Source: Pelagibacterium limicola | Lineage (GTDB): Bacteria; Pseudomonadota; Alphaproteobacteria; Rhizobiales; Devosiaceae | Length of the DNA stretch: 64,000 nt | Direction: 5' to 3' | Assembly: GCF_015694405.1 (NCBI RefSeq) | Contig: NZ_JADQDB010000002.1 | Location: 434,001-498,000, forward strand | Part shown: positions 18,391-37,594 of the stretch, piece after piece | How the letters are laid out: each line of letters opens with the position of its first letter | Numbering within the stretch: the first letter of the stretch is position 1 | Made by a program: the position numbers and the translations under genes | The notes under the pieces: model-generated | Told to the model about the DNA's origin: nothing | Databases searched by the model: none | Seen by the model: the letters and a program-made list of their open reading frames with translations, nothing else

Positions 18391-18770
18391 CAGACGGCCT
18401 CCTCGACTTCACGGACAACGATGGTCAGGTGCGAAAACGGCTTCTCGATCCGTGCGCCGCGACCGCGGGCGCGGGCATGGAACCGCTTCATCACCAACGC
18501 CTTGCCCACAAAAGCCTCGGCAACCACCAGAGAATCCGTGTCGAGACCATGATTGTTCTCGGCATTCGCGATGGCGCTCTCAAGGGTCTTCTTGACCGAT
18601 TCCGAAATCCGCTTGCGCGAGAATTCCAGCACGGCCAGAGCCTTGTCGACCTTCTTGCCGCGGATCTGTGCGGCAACCAGGTTCAGCTTCTGGGGGCTTG
18701 TACGAACCATACGCAGGACGGCCTTGGCCTCATTGTCCTTGAGCGCACGTTCGTTCTTCTGCTTGCCCAT
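18390..18770 (-). CDS. rplV: 50S ribosomal protein L22
   Basis: L22 extends a loop into the peptide exit tunnel. The 126-residue protein carries [20 protein letters not shown] near residues 22-41 and the loop-bearing C-terminus [20 protein letters not shown]. No deletions typical of macrolide-resistant variants are seen in the tip. It overlaps rpsC by one base. Confidence 0.97.
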   Translation of the reverse strand: MGKQKNERALKDNEAKAVLRMVRTSPQKLNLVAAQIRGKKVDKALAVLEFSRKRISESVKKTLESAIANAENNHGLDTDSLVVAEAFVGKALVMKRFHARARGRGARIEKPFSHLTIVVREVEEAV

Positions 18771-18772
18771 AA

Positions 18773-19051
18773 TTACTTCCTCTTCGCCTTCTTGTCGGCC
18801 GCGTGCCCGTAATAGGTGCGCGTGGGCGAAAATTCACCGAACTTGTGACCGATCATGTCCTCGGAAACATTCACCGGAACATGCTTCTGGCCGTTGTAGA
18901 CGCCGAAGGTAAGGCCAACGAACTGCGGCAGGATCGTCGAGCGGCGGCTCCAGATCTTGATCACTTCGTTGCGGCCCGATTCACGGACCTTGTCTGCCTT
19001 CTTCAGCAGATACCCGTCAACAAACGGGCCTTTCCAGACGGAACGTGCCAT
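18773..19051 (-). CDS. rpsS: 30S ribosomal protein S19
   Basis: The 92-residue protein starts [18 protein letters not shown] and has [19 protein letters not shown] plus the motif [19 protein letters not shown]. The long open frame upstream is the out-of-frame 3' end of rplB, so the start at 19051 is taken. It lies 5 bases after rplB and just before rplV. Confidence 0.97.
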   Translation of the reverse strand: MARSVWKGPFVDGYLLKKADKVRESGRNEVIKIWSRRSTILPQFVGLTFGVYNGQKHVPVNVSEDMIGHKFGEFSPTRTYYGHAADKKAKRK

Positions 19052-19056
19052 GACTC

Positions 19057-19896
19057 TTACCTGCCCTTCTTGAGGTGCCGCGAGCGGACGATGAACTTGT
19101 CCGTCGCCTTGTTGGAGCGGGTGCGCTTGCCCTTTGTCGGCTTGCCCCACGGAGTGACCGGATGACGGCCACCCGAGGTACGGCCTTCACCACCACCATG
19201 CGGGTGATCGACAGGGTTCATCGCGACACCGCGAACGTTCGGACGCTTGCCAAGCCAGCGACTACGGCCGGCCTTGCCCAGATTGGTGTTCGAGTGATCC
19301 GGATTGGACACCGCACCAACGGTTGCCAAGCACGAGCCATGCACGAGGCGCTGCTCGCCCGAGTTGAGGCGAAGGATCGCCCAACCGGCGTCGCGGCCCA
19401 CATACTGTGCGTACCCACCGGCCGAACGAGCAACCTGGCCACCCTTGCGCGGCTTGAGCTCGATGTTGTGGACGATCGTGCCCACCGGCATCTTCTCGAG
19501 CGGCATCGTATTGCCAGGCTTGACGTCGACCGCGTTGAGCGAGGAGACAACCTTGTCCCCGGCAGCAAGACGCTGCGGCGCAAGGATATAAGCCTGCTCG
19601 CCATCTTCGTAGTTGACCAGAGCGATGAATGCGGTCCGGTTCGGATCGTATTCAAGGCGCTCGACCGTACCCACGACGTCGAACTTGGTGCGCTTGAAAT
19701 CGACCAGGCGATAGCGGCGCTTGTGCCCGCCGCCGCGCGCAAACGAGGTAACGCGGCCACGGTTGTTGCGGCCACCGGACTTGGTCAAGCCCTCGGTCAG
19801 CTTCTTGACCGGCGAGCCGTTCCAGAGTTCGGACCGGTCGATGCCGACGAGCTGGCGGCGGCCCGGCGAGGTCGGATTGTATTGCTTCAAAGCCAT
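19057..19896 (-). CDS. rplB: 50S ribosomal protein L2
   Basis: L2 is needed for subunit association and peptidyl transfer. The 279-residue protein has [21 protein letters not shown] near residues 42-62, and the C-terminal signature with [20 protein letters not shown], including the conserved histidine near the peptidyl-transferase centre. It is 18 bases after rplW. Confidence 0.98.
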   Translation of the reverse strand: MALKQYNPTSPGRRQLVGIDRSELWNGSPVKKLTEGLTKSGGRNNRGRVTSFARGGGHKRRYRLVDFKRTKFDVVGTVERLEYDPNRTAFIALVNYEDGEQAYILAPQRLAAGDKVVSSLNAVDVKPGNTMPLEKMPVGTIVHNIELKPRKGGQVARSAGGYAQYVGRDAGWAILRLNSGEQRLVHGSCLATVGAVSNPDHSNTNLGKAGRSRWLGKRPNVRGVAMNPVDHPHGGGEGRTSGGRHPVTPWGKPTKGKRTRSNKATDKFIVRSRHLKKGR

Positions 19897-19914
19897 TGTT
19901 CTACTTCCCTAGCC

Positions 19915-20208
19915 TTAAAGACCGGTCGAAATGTCGATGGTCTGGCCGTCGACGAGCGTAACGATGGCCTTCTTCACGTCCTTGCGCTTGCCAAGGAAGT
20001 TGCGGAACCGCTTTACCTTGCCCTTGCGCACGATGGTGTTGACAGCCTTGACCTTGACCGAAAACAGCTGCTCGACGGCGGCCTTGATATCGGTCTTGGT
20101 TGCATCGATCGCCACGTCGAAAACGACCTGGTTGTTTTCCGAAGCCATCGTGGACTTTTCGGTCACGACGGGGTTGCGGATGATGTCGTATGCCTTGAGC
20201 GCGCTCAT
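19915..20208 (-). CDS. rplW: 50S ribosomal protein L23
   Basis: L23 docks SRP and trigger factor at the tunnel exit. The 97-residue protein contains [18 protein letters not shown], the [20 protein letters not shown] segment and [19 protein letters not shown]. Its ATG overlaps the rplD stop by four bases. Confidence 0.97.
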   Translation of the reverse strand: MSALKAYDIIRNPVVTEKSTMASENNQVVFDVAIDATKTDIKAAVEQLFSVKVKAVNTIVRKGKVKRFRNFLGKRKDVKKAIVTLVDGQTIDISTGL

Positions 20209-20825
20209 TGGAACCGGCCCTCCAGCGCAGCGAGAGCGTCCTTGGTGAGGACAAGCTTTTCGCGACGCAGAATGTCATAAACGTTGATGCCCTGGGCCGG
20301 CAGGACGTCGATCTGCGGAATGTTCCGCGCAGCAAGCGCGAAGTTCCGGTCGAGTTCTGCACCGCCGATGATCAGCGCATTGGCAAACCCGAGCTTGCCG
20401 AACGCAACCTTGAGGGCTGCGGTCTTGGGCTCGCTGGCAACGGCGCTGTCGAGAATGATCAGCTCGCCGGCCTTGGCCTTGGCCGAAAGCGCATGCTTCA
20501 ATGCCAGCGCGCGGACCTTCTTGGGCAGATCGATCGCATGGCTGCGCGGGGTCGGGCCGAACGCACGTCCACCACCCCGGAAGATGTTGGACCGGCGTGA
20601 ACCGTGACGAGCACCGCCGCCGCCTTTCTGCCGGCCGAACTTCTTGCCGGTCTGGGAGACTTCACCGCGGTTCTTGACGTCATGCGTGCCTGCCATCCGC
20701 TTCAGCAGCTGATAGCGAACCATGCGCTGGATGAGGTCGGCGCGGGGCTCGAGACCGAATACGGCATCGTCGAGCGTGACCTTGCCCGCGGCCTTGCCCT
20801 CAAGGGTTGTGACCTGGAGTTCCAT
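20205..20825 (-). CDS. rplD: 50S ribosomal protein L4
   Basis: L4 extends into the exit tunnel and in E. coli is the S10-operon autorepressor. The 206-residue protein has the loop [26 protein letters not shown] near residues 53-78, which is wild-type-like, and the C-terminal [21 protein letters not shown]. It overlaps rplC by one base. A hairpin between rpsJ and rplC is a possible site for autoregulation. Confidence 0.97.
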   Translation of the reverse strand: MELQVTTLEGKAAGKVTLDDAVFGLEPRADLIQRMVRYQLLKRMAGTHDVKNRGEVSQTGKKFGRQKGGGGARHGSRRSNIFRGGGRAFGPTPRSHAIDLPKKVRALALKHALSAKAKAGELIILDSAVASEPKTAALKVAFGKLGFANALIIGGAELDRNFALAARNIPQIDVLPAQGINVYDILRREKLVLTKDALAALEGRFQ

Positions 20826-21526
20826 TATGCGCTCTCCCCATTGGCAGCGGCAGCAGCCTTAAACGAACCGGGACGTGCAACACCTTCCGGAAGCGGCTTC
20901 TTGACGGCGTCGCGGATCTGGATCCAGCCGCCCTTGGCACCCGGAACCGAACCCTGAACCATGATCAGGCCGCGCTCGACGTCGGTCTTGACGACCTTGA
21001 CGTTCTGGGTGGTGACGCGAACGTCGCCCATATGGCCGGCCATCTTCTTGTTCTTGAACACCTTGCCCGGGTCCTGACGACCGCCGGTCGAACCGTGCGA
21101 ACGGTGCGAAACCGACACGCCGTGCGAAGCACGCAGGCCGCCAAAGTTGTGACGCTTCATCGCACCGGCAAAACCCTTACCGATCGAAGTCCCCGTCACG
21201 TCGACAAGCTGGCCTTCAAGGAAGTGATCGGCCTGCAGCTGGGCGCCGACGTCGATGAGATTATCCGCGGAAACACGGAACTCGACGATCTTGCGCTTGG
21301 GCTCGACCTGCGCTGCGGCGAACTGGCCGCGCTGCGCCTTGCTCACATTCTTGACCTTGACGGAACCGGCGCCGACCTGCAGCGCGACATAGCCGTCCTT
21401 ATCCTGCGTACGCTGGCCCACCACCTGGCAGCCTTGCAGCGCCAGGACGGTAACGGGAACATGCGCACCGTCATCCGTGAAGATGCGGGTCATTCCCAGC
21501 TTCTGTGCGATCAATCCAGAACGCAT
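20825..21526 (-). CDS. rplC: 50S ribosomal protein L3
   Basis: L3 begins large-subunit assembly and reaches the peptidyl-transferase centre. The 233-residue protein starts [16 protein letters not shown], has [20 protein letters not shown], whose glutamine-methylation region differs from E. coli as is usual in this class, and GNRTQN-like [15 protein letters not shown]. Upstream is an 89-base gap with a long hairpin. Confidence 0.97.
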   Translation of the reverse strand: MRSGLIAQKLGMTRIFTDDGAHVPVTVLALQGCQVVGQRTQDKDGYVALQVGAGSVKVKNVSKAQRGQFAAAQVEPKRKIVEFRVSADNLIDVGAQLQADHFLEGQLVDVTGTSIGKGFAGAMKRHNFGGLRASHGVSVSHRSHGSTGGRQDPGKVFKNKKMAGHMGDVRVTTQNVKVVKTDVERGLIMVQGSVPGAKGGWIQIRDAVKKPLPEGVARPGSFKAAAAANGESA

Positions 21527-21548
21527 CGGTTGTTACCTTTTCTTTTGG

Positions 21549-21600
21549 GCGTTTTTCCGGGTCATTGTTTCCCAAGAGGACCCACCGAAATGAAAAACGC
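21549..21600 (-). promoter_or_regulatory. long two-part hairpin between rpsJ and rplC
   Basis: A 9-base outer stem (GCGTTTTTC with GAAAAACGC) encloses a 5-base inner stem (GGGTC with GACCC). It fills most of the 89-base gap between rpsJ and rplC, and no T-run follows on the transcribed strand. It could be a translational operator for rplC onward or an RNase processing site. The position is unlike the E. coli S10 leader, which precedes rpsJ. Confidence 0.5.
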
Positions 21601-21615
21601 TAGAAACTCATTTCT

Positions 21616-21924
21616 TTAGAGCTTGATTTCGACGTCGACACCGGCGGCGAGATCGAGCTTCATCAGTGCATCGACCGTCTGCGGGGTCGGATCCACGATG
21701 TCCAGAAGACGCTTGTGAGTCCGGATTTCGAACTGCTCGCGGCTCTTCTTGTCGACGTGGGGCGACCGGTTGACGGTGTATTTGTCAATTCGCGTAGGCA
21801 GCGGAATGGGACCGCGAACCTGTGCGCCCGTACGCTTGGCAGTGTTGACGATCTCGCGGGTCGAATTGTCGAGCACGCGATGATCGAACGCCTTGAGCCG
21901 GATGCGAATGTTCTGACCGTTCAT
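21616..21924 (-). CDS. rpsJ: 30S ribosomal protein S10
   Basis: The 102-residue protein has [20 protein letters not shown] and the S10 signature [29 protein letters not shown]; it also serves as NusE in antitermination. It is preceded by an attenuator-like hairpin after tuf and followed by a structured gap before rplC. Confidence 0.98.
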   Translation of the reverse strand: MNGQNIRIRLKAFDHRVLDNSTREIVNTAKRTGAQVRGPIPLPTRIDKYTVNRSPHVDKKSREQFEIRTHKRLLDIVDPTPQTVDALMKLDLAAGVDVEIKL

Positions 21925-21939
21925 CTTCGTTCTATCCCG

Positions 21940-21975
21940 AAAAAAGGACCGCGGTGCGCGTTAGCGGCGCACCGC
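21940..21975 (-). terminator. attenuator-like hairpin between tuf (copy 1) and rpsJ
   Basis: On the transcribed strand a perfect 9-base GC-rich stem (GCGGTGCGC with GCGCACCGC, 7-base loop) is followed by five bases and then six T residues. It begins 20 bases after the tuf stop. The offset T-run suggests a leaky terminator that would set tuf above rpsJ expression and mark the str/S10 boundary. Confidence 0.55.
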
Positions 21976-21995
21976 ACTCTCAATTGTATTTCCGC

Positions 21996-23186
21996 TTACT
22001 CGACGATTTTGGAGACAACGCCGGCGCCGACGGTGCGGCCGCCTTCGCGGATGGCGAAGCGGAGCTTTTCTTCCATCGCGATCGGCACGATCAGCTCGAC
22101 ATTCATCTCGACATTGTCGCCAGGCATCACCATCTCGACGCCTTCCTTGAGCGTCACGACACCCGTCACGTCCGTCGTCCGGAAGTAGAACTGCGGACGG
22201 TAGTTCGTGAAGAACGGGGTATGACGACCGCCCTCTTCCTTGGTCAGGATGTAGGCTTCGGCAACGAACTTGGTGTGCGGGGTCACAGAACCGGGCTTGC
22301 ACAGAACCTGCCCGCGCTCGACCTGGCTGCGGTCGATGCCGCGAACCAGCGCGCCGATATTGTCGCCAGCTTCACCCGAATCGAGCAGCTTGCGGAACAT
22401 CTCAACGCCCGTCACCGTCGTCTTCTGCGTCGGCTTGATGCCAACGATCTCGACTTCGTCGCCAACCTTGACAATGCCGCGCTCGACGCGACCGGTCACA
22501 ACCGTACCGCGGCCCGAGATCGAGAACACGTCCTCGACAGGCATCAGGAAGGGCTGGTCCTTGGGACGCTCAGGCTGCGGGATGTAGTCGTCAACCGTCT
22601 CCATCAGCGCCAGAACCGCATCGCGCCCGATCTCGGGACGCTTGTCCTCAAGCGCCATCAGCGCAGAACCCTTGGTGATCGGAATGTCGTCGCCAGGGAA
22701 TTCATAAGAAGAAAGAAGCTCGCGCACTTCGAGCTCGACAAGCTCCAGAAGCTCCTCGTCATCGACCTGGTCGACCTTGTTCAGGAACACAACAAGCGCC
22801 GGAACGCCAACCTGGCGCGCCAGAAGAATGTGCTCGCGCGTCTGCGGCATCGGGCCGTCGGCAGCCGAAACCACAAGGATCGCCCCATCCATCTGCGCCG
22901 CACCCGTGATCATGTTCTTGACATAGTCAGCGTGACCCGGGCAGTCCACATGCGCATAGTGGCGCTTGGCCGTCTCGTACTCAACGTGCGAGGTCGAAAT
23001 CGTGATCCCGCGTGCCTTTTCCTCAGGCGCCTTGTCGATGTTGTCGTACGACGTGTACGTCGCACCGCCAGTCTCAGCCAAAACCTTCGTGATCGCCGCA
23101 GTCAATGACGTCTTGCCATGGTCAACGTGACCAATCGTGCCAATGTTGCAGTGCGGCTTCGTACGTGCAAACTTTTCCTTGCCCAT
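21996..23186 (-). CDS. tuf: elongation factor Tu, copy 1
   Basis: EF-Tu delivers aminoacyl-tRNA to the ribosome. The 396-residue protein has the G1 motif GHVDHGKTS (residues 19-27), G3 DCPGHADY, G4 NKVD and the C-terminal barrels with [28 protein letters not shown] one codon earlier is in frame; the ATG at 23186 has GGAG at proper spacing. Every base from stop to start is the same as in the second copy at 42539-43729, which points to gene conversion. Confidence 0.98.
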   Translation of the reverse strand: MGKEKFARTKPHCNIGTIGHVDHGKTSLTAAITKVLAETGGATYTSYDNIDKAPEEKARGITISTSHVEYETAKRHYAHVDCPGHADYVKNMITGAAQMDGAILVVSAADGPMPQTREHILLARQVGVPALVVFLNKVDQVDDEELLELVELEVRELLSSYEFPGDDIPITKGSALMALEDKRPEIGRDAVLALMETVDDYIPQPERPKDQPFLMPVEDVFSISGRGTVVTGRVERGIVKVGDEVEIVGIKPTQKTTVTGVEMFRKLLDSGEAGDNIGALVRGIDRSQVERGQVLCKPGSVTPHTKFVAEAYILTKEEGGRHTPFFTNYRPQFYFRTTDVTGVVTLKEGVEMVMPGDNVEMNVELIVPIAMEEKLRFAIREGGRTVGAGVVSKIVE

Positions 23187-23187
23187 C
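21996..23187. repeat. 1,192-base direct repeat, copy 1 (tuf)
   Basis: This segment is identical to 42539-43730 at a constant offset of 20,543 bases. Identity begins at the stop codon and ends one base beyond the start codon. It is in the same orientation as the other copy. Confidence 0.9.
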
Positions 23188-23241
23188 ACTTATCTCCTAT
23201 TCAGACAGCGCGACGGCTGCTGTTCGATTTCGTTTTTAAAA

Positions 23242-25332
23242 TCAGGCGTATTTGGCCTGGACTTCGTCAGCAACCGCCTGCGGCACCTGCTCGTAGTGGT
23301 CGAACACCATCGTGTACTGTGCACGCCCCTGGCTCATGGAACGCAGGGAGTTCACGTACCCAAACATGTTGGCCAGCGGCACGAAGGCATTGACTACCTG
23401 CGCGATACCGCGGCTTTCCGTGCCCTGAATCTGGCCACGGCGGGAATTAAGGTCGCCGATAACATCGCCCATGTACTCTTCAGGGGTGACGACTTCGACC
23501 TTCATGATCGGCTCGAGAAGTTTGGCACCTGCCTTCCCGAGCGCTTCGCGGAAGCCCGCACGGCCGGCGATTTCGAAGGCCAGAACCGACGAGTCAACAT
23601 CGTGGTAGGCACCGTCGATGAGGGTCGCCTTGACGTCGACAATCGGGAAGCCAGCAAGGATACCAGCGCCCATGACCGACTGGATGCCCTTTTCGACGCC
23701 CGGAATGTATTCCTTGGGAACCGAACCACCGACGACCTTGCTTTCGAAAGCAAAACCGGCGCCGGTTTCATTCGGCTCGATGATCAGCTTGATGCGAGCG
23801 AACTGGCCCGAACCGCCCGACTGCTTCTTGTGGGTGTAGTCCACTTCGGCCTGACGGGTAATGGTTTCGCGGTAAGCCACCTGCGGCTGGCCGATATTGG
23901 CCTCGACCTTGAACTCGCGCTTCATGCGATCGACGATGATGTCGAGATGCAATTCACCCATGCCCGAAATGATCGTCTGGCCGGATTCTTCATCCGAACG
24001 CACGCGGAACGAGGGATCTTCAGCAGCAAGACGCTGCAGGGCGAGACCCATCTTTTCCTGGTCGGCCTTCGACTTGGGCTCGACGGCAATGTCGATAACC
24101 GGATCGGGGAAGATCATGCGCTCGAGGATCACCGGAGCATTCGACGCACAAAGCGTGTCGCCCGTGGTGGTGTCCTTGAGGCCAACGATTGCAACGATGT
24201 CACCAGCGAAAGCCTCGGTGATCTGCTCGCGACTGTTCGAGTGCATCTGGAACATGCGGCCAACGCGCTCGCGCTTGCCCTTCACGGTGTTTTCCAGCGT
24301 CGCACCGGCTTCGAGGTGGCCCGAATAGATGCGGCAGAAGGTCAGCGAACCCATGTGCGGATCGTTGGCAATCTTGAACGCCAGCATCGAAAGCGGTTCG
24401 CTGTCGTCGGCATGACGCTCGATTTCCTCTTCCGTCCTGGCATCGATGCCCTTGATCGCAGGAATATCGATTGGCGACGGCAGGAAGTCGACAACTGCGT
24501 CAAGAAGCGGCTGTACGCCTTTGTTCTTGAAGGCAGAACCGCAGCACACACCAAAGAACTGAACCTCGCAGACACCCTTGCGAACAAGGCGGCGAATGGT
24601 ATCGTTATCGGGCATCTCGCCTTCGAGATAGGCTTCCATCGCAGTTTCGTCGAGTTCGACGGCAGCTTCGATGAGCTTCTCGCGGTATTCTTCAGCGCGA
24701 TCCTTGAGGTCGGCCGGAATATCGACGACATCCCATTTCGCACCGAGCTCTTCGCCGCTCCAGATAAGCGCCTTCATCTCGATGAGATCGACGACACCAG
24801 CAAACTCGTTCTCAGCGCCAATCGGCAGCTGCAGGCAAACGGCCTTGGCACCCAGACGGGTCCCGACCATTTCGACCGAGCGATAGAAGTCAGCACCGAT
24901 CTTGTCCATCTTGTTGACGAAGATCAGACGCGGAACGTTGTACTTGTCGGCCTGGCGCCAGACGGTTTCGGTCTGGGGCTCAACGCCGGCATTGGCGTCA
25001 AGCAGGGCAACGGCACCGTCGAGCACGCGGAGCGAACGCTCAACTTCAATGGTGAAGTCCACGTGGCCCGGCGTATCGATGATGTTGAAGCGACGCTTCT
25101 TGCCATCACGACCCTGCCAGAACGTGGTCGTGGCAGCCGAAGTGATGGTGATGCCGCGTTCCTGCTCCTGCTCCATCCAGTCCATGGTGGCTGCGCCGTC
25201 ATGGACTTCACCGATCTTGTGCGACTTGCCGGTGTAATAAAGGATGCGCTCGGTCGTGGTGGTCTTGCCGGCATCGATGTGCGCCATGATGCCGAAATTG
25301 CGATAGTCTTCGATATTGTATTCGCGGGCCAT
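23242..25332 (-). CDS. fusA: elongation factor G
   Basis: EF-G is the translocase GTPase and also helps ribosome recycling. The 696-residue protein shows G1 [15 protein letters not shown] (residues 17-31), switch [28 protein letters not shown] and domain IV/V motifs ending [20 protein letters not shown]. Length is normal. It lies between rpsG and tuf in the str operon. A 927-codon open frame on the opposite strand is a codon-bias shadow. Confidence 0.98.
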   Translation of the reverse strand: MAREYNIEDYRNFGIMAHIDAGKTTTTERILYYTGKSHKIGEVHDGAATMDWMEQEQERGITITSAATTTFWQGRDGKKRRFNIIDTPGHVDFTIEVERSLRVLDGAVALLDANAGVEPQTETVWRQADKYNVPRLIFVNKMDKIGADFYRSVEMVGTRLGAKAVCLQLPIGAENEFAGVVDLIEMKALIWSGEELGAKWDVVDIPADLKDRAEEYREKLIEAAVELDETAMEAYLEGEMPDNDTIRRLVRKGVCEVQFFGVCCGSAFKNKGVQPLLDAVVDFLPSPIDIPAIKGIDARTEEEIERHADDSEPLSMLAFKIANDPHMGSLTFCRIYSGHLEAGATLENTVKGKRERVGRMFQMHSNSREQITEAFAGDIVAIVGLKDTTTGDTLCASNAPVILERMIFPDPVIDIAVEPKSKADQEKMGLALQRLAAEDPSFRVRSDEESGQTIISGMGELHLDIIVDRMKREFKVEANIGQPQVAYRETITRQAEVDYTHKKQSGGSGQFARIKLIIEPNETGAGFAFESKVVGGSVPKEYIPGVEKGIQSVMGAGILAGFPIVDVKATLIDGAYHDVDSSVLAFEIAGRAGFREALGKAGAKLLEPIMKVEVVTPEEYMGDVIGDLNSRRGQIQGTESRGIAQVVNAFVPLANMFGYVNSLRSMSQGRAQYTMVFDHYEQVPQAVADEVQAKYA

Positions 25333-25344
25333 ACTAGCGTCTCC

Positions 25345-25818
<474 letters not shown>

Positions 25819-25829
25819 TCAGCTTCTCC

Positions 25830-26201
25830 TTATTTCGGCCGCTTCGCGCCATACTTGGACCGGCGCTGCTTGCGGTCCTTCACGCTCTGGGTATCCAGAA
25901 CGCCGCGCAGCACGTGGTAACGAACGCCGGGGAGGTCGCGCACGCGGCCACCGCGAATGAGCACGACGGAGTGCTCTTGCAGGTTGTGACCTTCGCCGGG
26001 GATATAGGTAATGACTTCACGCTGATTGACCAGGCGCACCTTGGCCACACGACGCAGAGCCGAGTTCGGCTTCTTCGGAGTCGTCGTGTAGACGCGAGTG
26101 CAAACGCCGCGCTTCTGCGGGTTAGCCTCCATAGCCGGAACCTTGTTCCGCTTCGGCTTGGACTGCCGGGGCTTGCGGATCAGCTGATTAATGGTCGGCA
26201 T
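25830..26201 (-). CDS. rpsL: 30S ribosomal protein S12, with arginine at position 88
   Basis: S12 controls decoding accuracy and is the streptomycin-related protein. The 123-residue sequence has [18 protein letters not shown] with K43 intact and [21 protein letters not shown]. Position 88, lysine in E. coli and most bacteria, is encoded by CGC and reads arginine. K88R gives streptomycin resistance in E. coli and Mycobacterium. It is the first gene of the cluster, with a 478-base upstream region. Confidence 0.98.
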   Translation of the reverse strand: MPTINQLIRKPRQSKPKRNKVPAMEANPQKRGVCTRVYTTTPKKPNSALRRVAKVRLVNQREVITYIPGEGHNLQEHSVVLIRGGRVRDLPGVRYHVLRGVLDTQSVKDRKQRRSKYGAKRPK

Positions 26202-26679
26202 ATCGCTCGAACCCTCTTTTCATCCGAGTAAACAAAACCTTGTGTCAGACATAACAAGCGTGCGGCGCCCGCCCGAGGCCCCTTATCAGGACCGGCAGCG
26301 CCAGAAAGCAGAGGATCACCTCCCGGAAAGGAAGCGTTCGTGCGCCCAAGACTTGCTTCGTCTAAGTACCCGACAGTGTGTTTGATCCGCCTGGATGTGC
26401 CGCTTTGGGCGCGTACGCATCCGGTGCAAAATCACGACCGACCGCTTAGGTAGGGCGGGTCATACTGGGTTGATTCCGACTCGTCAAGGCTTATCGGGAA
26501 AAAAGCGGACATGGCGGCTTCCACCCTGCCCTGCGCCCGACGCATGGCAGCGGGCGGCAGCGAGATCGACCCAGATTGACCATCCCTGGGCGGAGGACTA
26601 GCATCGGGCAAATGCTCCTAATCGCGCACCCAGCCGACATCCCCGGTGTAAGGGTCCCTCTTTCCAAAGTCCCCGCCCA
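26202..26679. other. 478-base divergent intergenic region between rpsL and the efflux gene
   Basis: This stretch has no convincing gene. It must hold the main promoter and leader of the str-S10-spc-alpha cluster (minus strand) and the promoter of the MFS gene (plus strand). I see an AGAGGG ribosome site for rpsL about 10 bases before its ATG, but no -35/-10 pair strong enough to call. Short open frames on both strands lack ribosome sites and family signals. Confidence 0.7.
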
Positions 26680-27879
26680 ATGAGTGCCGCTCCTCGCCTC
26701 TCGACGCTTATTCTGCTTTCGGCGTTTTCGATTTTGCCATTGAGCATGTTCCTTCCGTCGCTTGCCAGCATCGCCCAGGAATTCGATACGGAGTATGGCG
26801 TTGTCAGCCTCGCACTGGCCGGCTATGTCGCTGTTTCAGCGGTGCTACAGTTGGTGCTTGCCCCGCTCTCCGACCGCTTCGGACGCCGCCCCATCATCTT
26901 GCTCGGGATTGTGATCTTTACCGGCGCATCATTCGGGTGCGCTCTGGCGTCCGATATCTGGACCTTCCTCGCTTTCCGGATGTTTCAGGCAGCGATCACA
27001 TCGGGTTACGCCGTTGCGCTTGCCGTGGTGCGGGATACGACAACCAAGGAGCGCACGGCCAGCAAGATCGGCTACATCGCAATGGCCTGGTCGATCGCTC
27101 CCATGTTGGGCCCGCTGTTCGGCGGATTGCTCGACGAACTGTTCGGGTGGCGCGCATCTTTCTGGTTTCTAGGGATGACCGGCCTTGGGATGTTTGCCCT
27201 TTGCTGGATCGACCTCGGGGAAACCAATACACGCCGGGCTAACACCGTGGCCGAACAGTTCCGCCGTTACCCGTCGTTGTTGTGCTCCCCGCTCTTCTGG
27301 TCGTTCGCATTGTGCATGGCGCTGATCGCCGGAACATTCCATGCTTTCCTCGCCGGCTCCCCTCTCGTCGCCGCAACGATATTCAATCTCCAGCCCGCCA
27401 TGCTTGGCTTTTTCATGGGCACCATAACGATGGGCTTTGCCTTTGGTAGTTTCCTGTCTGGGCGCCATTTCGGCGGCAAGAATCTGGCGACTGCACTTCT
27501 CACCGGTCGCATTATCGCCATTGCCGGTCCCGCCATCGGCCTGGTGCTCATCGCACTCGGAATCGAGCACGTGATGGCGTTCTTCGGCCCCTGCGTTCTG
27601 ATCGGCATTGGAAATGGTATCTCCATGCCGAGCGCAAATGCAGGAGCACTCTCCATAAACCCCGAAATTGCCGGCACGGCGGCAGGTCTCGCCGGCGCCA
27701 TAACGGTTGCAGGGAGTGCAGCCATCTCGTCGATCACGGGTGCCGCGCTCACGACCGATGGCGCCGCCTCGATGCTGCTGTTCATCTTGCTTGCCGTGAC
27801 AACACTGTCGCTGCTGGCCGCAATCCTCGCCAGCAGGCTGGAGGGGCAAAGAACCGTAGCCGGTCGTTCGGCGAAGTGA
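26680..27879 (+). CDS. MFS multidrug efflux transporter, Bcr/CflA type
   Basis: This 399-residue inner-membrane protein with twelve predicted helices belongs to the drug:proton antiporter group. Features are the first helix LILLSAFSILPLSMFLPSLASIA (proline/aspartate-poor variant), motif A between TM2 and TM3 as APLSDRFGRRPIILLG (about residues 65-80), an arginine in AFRMFQA and the motif C-like GPLFGGLLDELFGWR near residue 146. Substrate is unknown. The gene is opposite in direction to the ribosomal clusters on either side and has no strong ribosome site. Confidence 0.85.
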   Translation: MSAAPRLSTLILLSAFSILPLSMFLPSLASIAQEFDTEYGVVSLALAGYVAVSAVLQLVLAPLSDRFGRRPIILLGIVIFTGASFGCALASDIWTFLAFRMFQAAITSGYAVALAVVRDTTTKERTASKIGYIAMAWSIAPMLGPLFGGLLDELFGWRASFWFLGMTGLGMFALCWIDLGETNTRRANTVAEQFRRYPSLLCSPLFWSFALCMALIAGTFHAFLAGSPLVAATIFNLQPAMLGFFMGTITMGFAFGSFLSGRHFGGKNLATALLTGRIIAIAGPAIGLVLIALGIEHVMAFFGPCVLIGIGNGISMPSANAGALSINPEIAGTAAGLAGAITVAGSAAISSITGAALTTDGAASMLLFILLAVTTLSLLAAILASRLEGQRTVAGRSAK

Positions 27880-27911
27880 TCTTCCCGATTTGGCCCGGTC
27901 AACAAAAGAAA

Positions 27912-27931
27912 AAGGGGCCCTAAGGCCCCTT
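27912..27931 (-). terminator. intrinsic terminator of the rpoBC transcript
   Basis: An 8-base stem (AAGGGGCC with GGCCCCTT, 4-base loop) is followed on the minus strand by five T residues. It lies 26 bases after the rpoC stop and can also terminate the convergent efflux gene. Confidence 0.88.
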
Positions 27932-27956
27932 CCCCATATTCGCAATTACGGCCAGC

Positions 27957-32162
<4,206 letters not shown>

Positions 32163-32254
32163 CTTTGGTCTCCTTGAGCCCTGGGCGATGCAGCAGAAAT
32201 TCAGCGCACCGCCCGTTTCGGGCAAAGCATCGGTTCAGTGGGAAGCGCGGCGGA

Positions 32255-36400
<4,146 letters not shown>

Positions 36401-36586
36401 ATACCCGTTTCCTCTCGTCTCGAATGTCTTCCGAGGCAGCTGTTCAAAGGATCGACTATCAGCCGTCGGTCCTCTGAACAGATGCCCTTGCAGAACTCAT
36501 CTATGCACTATGGTCCGCAACTACGCCCTGCCCTTTGCGGGTGGCGTCCGCACCAAAAAAGCTGCTGCCCTTTTGAAACGGGAAAA

Positions 36587-36612
36587 GGGATGGCCCGAAA
36601 AAGGGCCATCCC
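36587..36612 (-). terminator. attenuator hairpin between rplL and rpoB
   Basis: A perfect 10-base stem (GGGATGGCCC with GGGCCATCCC, 6-base loop) is followed on the minus strand by four T residues. It begins 24 bases after the rplL stop. A partial terminator at this spot in E. coli lowers rpoBC expression relative to L7/L12; the same role is inferred here. Confidence 0.75.
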
Positions 36613-36636
36613 AGATGTCGTGTTCTGTCAGTCGAA

Positions 36637-37014
<378 letters not shown>

Positions 37015-37078
37015 TTCAGTACCCTTTTTTCTAAGGTTCTAGGTTTCAGTTTGAACCGTGGATTTGGTCGCGACGCCT

Positions 37079-37594
37079 TTAAGCAGCGCCCTTTTCCGAA
37101 TATGCGGAGATGACCCGTGCGACCTGGCCGCCCGGCGCCTGCAGGACTGCTGCGATCTTGGCCGCAGGCTGCGTGAGCAGGCCGGCGATCTTTGCACGCA
37201 ATTCGTCCAGCGAAGGCAGATCGGCCAGTGCCTTGACGCTGTTGGCGTCTAGTACGGTCGAACCCATTGCGCCGCCGAGAATTACGAACTTCGCGTTCTT
37301 ATCGGCAAACGTCTTGGCGACTTTCGGCGCCGTAATGGGGTCTTCCGAATAGGCAAGAACCGTCGGACCGGTAAGAATGTCCGAGAAATCCGCTATTTCG
37401 GTTTCTTTAAGAGCGAGCTTGGCAAGGCGGTTCTTTGCGACCTTTACCTGCCCACCGGCCTGCTTCATCTGCCTGCGAAGGCTTTCGAATTCAGAGACCG
37501 ACAGACCGGCATAGTGAGCGACGACAACCGCGCCCGAGCCGGCAAATGCCTGCTGGAGCGAGGAGACGACCTCAGCTTTTTCCGCTCTATCCAC
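37079..37594 (-). CDS. rplJ: 50S ribosomal protein L10 (GTG start)
   Basis: L10 anchors the L7/L12 stalk and in many bacteria represses its own leader mRNA. The 171-residue protein starts with GTG ([10 protein letters not shown] read as Met), with GGAGAG eight bases upstream. The [22 protein letters not shown] and [11 protein letters not shown] segments identify it. A 327-base region to rplA precedes it. Confidence 0.97.
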   Translation of the reverse strand: MDRAEKAEVVSSLQQAFAGSGAVVVAHYAGLSVSEFESLRRQMKQAGGQVKVAKNRLAKLALKETEIADFSDILTGPTVLAYSEDPITAPKVAKTFADKNAKFVILGGAMGSTVLDANSVKALADLPSLDELRAKIAGLLTQPAAKIAAVLQAPGGQVARVISAYSEKGAA

